From positions 9,525,267-9,589,266 of the forward strand of contig NC_033627.1 in assembly GCF_001540865.1 (NCBI RefSeq): a stretch of DNA of 64,000 nt, written 5' to 3'. Under the pieces are notes generated by a model. It saw nothing but the letters and a program-made list of their open reading frames with translations. It made no database searches and had not been told where the DNA came from. The translations under genes were made by a program, and so were the position numbers. Positions 63,421 through 64,000 of this stretch are shown one piece after another; position 1 is the first letter of the stretch, and each line of letters starts with the position of its first letter. Source of the stretch: Ananas comosus (taxonomy: Eukaryota; Streptophyta; Magnoliopsida; Poales; Bromeliaceae).

Positions 63421-63599
63421 ATAATCAATAGTTGAAGAGGTCTCTGTGTATATTTTACCCTATTTTTTAACCGTTGTCGCTATATTTTCACCCTCACTAT
63501 ACATTATTTTGAAAATAAAATTTTTAAATATTTTATTGTGATTTTAATTTTATTAAAAATTATTAAATTATTAAATTTGTAAAATATATATAAATTTGA

Positions 63600-64000
63600 A
63601 TTGACACCTTAGTTTCAACTAATTTGTGGTAATTACTTGTTCCACCATATGTGATTTTAGAGAGATAGTAAGCAAATATATTACTTTGTGGTAGCTTTTT
63701 GTGCCACCATATGTGATCATATACTGGCAACAAAATAGATGTTTAGTGACAAAAATAATATTGATACTTTAAGTTAATTAATAAATAATAATTTTTTTAT
63801 TGCCACCATATGTAACCTTTTAGTGGCGATCGATTAATAATTTATTGGCAAAAATAATATTATTATTTTAAGTTAATTAATCAGTGGCGATTTTTTTTAT
63901 CGCCGCCATAATAAATATGTAATGATAGAAAACTTTTTTATCGCCATCATAAGTAATTATATAGTGGCGATTACTTTTATCGCCACTTTATTTTTGCCGC
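63600..64000. mobile_element. Subterminal-type repeat array, probably of a CACTA transposon
   Basis: Short units in both orientations: CCACCATATGTGAT (63642, 63704), GCCACCATATGTAAC (63802), AGTGGCGAT (about 63820, 63883, 63973) and ATCGCCAC or near forms (63899, 63940, 63980). Dense, inverted 8-15 base units in AT-rich DNA are typical of CACTA subterminal regions. The terminus CACTA itself is beyond the window, so the type is inferred. Confidence 0.5.

Overview
This is plant nuclear DNA. It holds one intron-bearing plant gene in a matrix of nested LTR retrotransposons, TRIMs, MITEs, CACTA and hAT-like elements, and (TA)n or (CT)n microsatellites. GC-rich coding exons inside AT-rich introns and the style of the elements suggest a monocot, perhaps a non-grass one. 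I cannot name the species from sequence alone. There are no bacterial-style operons, no CRISPR array and no convincing tRNA or rRNA gene.

Layout. 1-6375: a decayed Ty1/copia element (integrase, reverse transcriptase, RNase H, 3' LTR) split by a 4,031 bp solo LTR with a perfect 5 bp target duplication. 7238-21897 (minus strand): the only clear host gene, a complete three-exon L-gulono-1,4-lactone oxidase-like (GULLO) gene of 583 codons. Its introns of 4.96 and 7.95 kb are packed with small non-autonomous elements: a probable Helitron, a Harbinger-type MITE carrying a SINE, two TRIMs, a CACTA MITE, other MITEs and a copia remnant. 22617-27042, just upstream of the gene: an almost unbroken run of about ten MITEs separated by (TA)n or (CT)n(TA)n tracts. 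27.0-37.7 kb: AT-rich sequence without genes, with more members of the same MITE and CACTA families and a third TRIM.

38.1-47.8 kb: a large, defective Ty3/gypsy element on the minus strand. Its 5' LTR is about 4 kb and belongs to the family of the solo LTR at 760-4790. The gag, protease, reverse transcriptase and RNase H regions are broken, most of the integrase is missing, and the 3' LTR is truncated and interrupted by a hAT-like element. 48.2-49.8 kb: a tandem duplication holding a 154 bp solo TRIM-type LTR. 49.8-59.3 kb: a second gypsy element on the plus strand, with a 1.14 kb hAT-like element in its leader (8 bp target duplication) and a copia solo LTR in its gag (5 bp duplication), which itself contains a gypsy solo LTR. 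59.3-61.7 kb: a copia element with gag but no visible pol. 62.8-63.4 kb: a broken plant-transposon-protein ORF. 63.6-64.0 kb: inverted short repeats that look like the subterminal region of a CACTA transposon running off the window.

The GULLO gene would make a secreted or endomembrane FAD enzyme of the ascorbate/aldonolactone family. Everything else is mobile DNA, and none of the autonomous-type elements has an intact set of proteins. The most distinctive structure is the microsatellite-linked MITE chain, where tract order relative to the element ends is the same in every case I could read.
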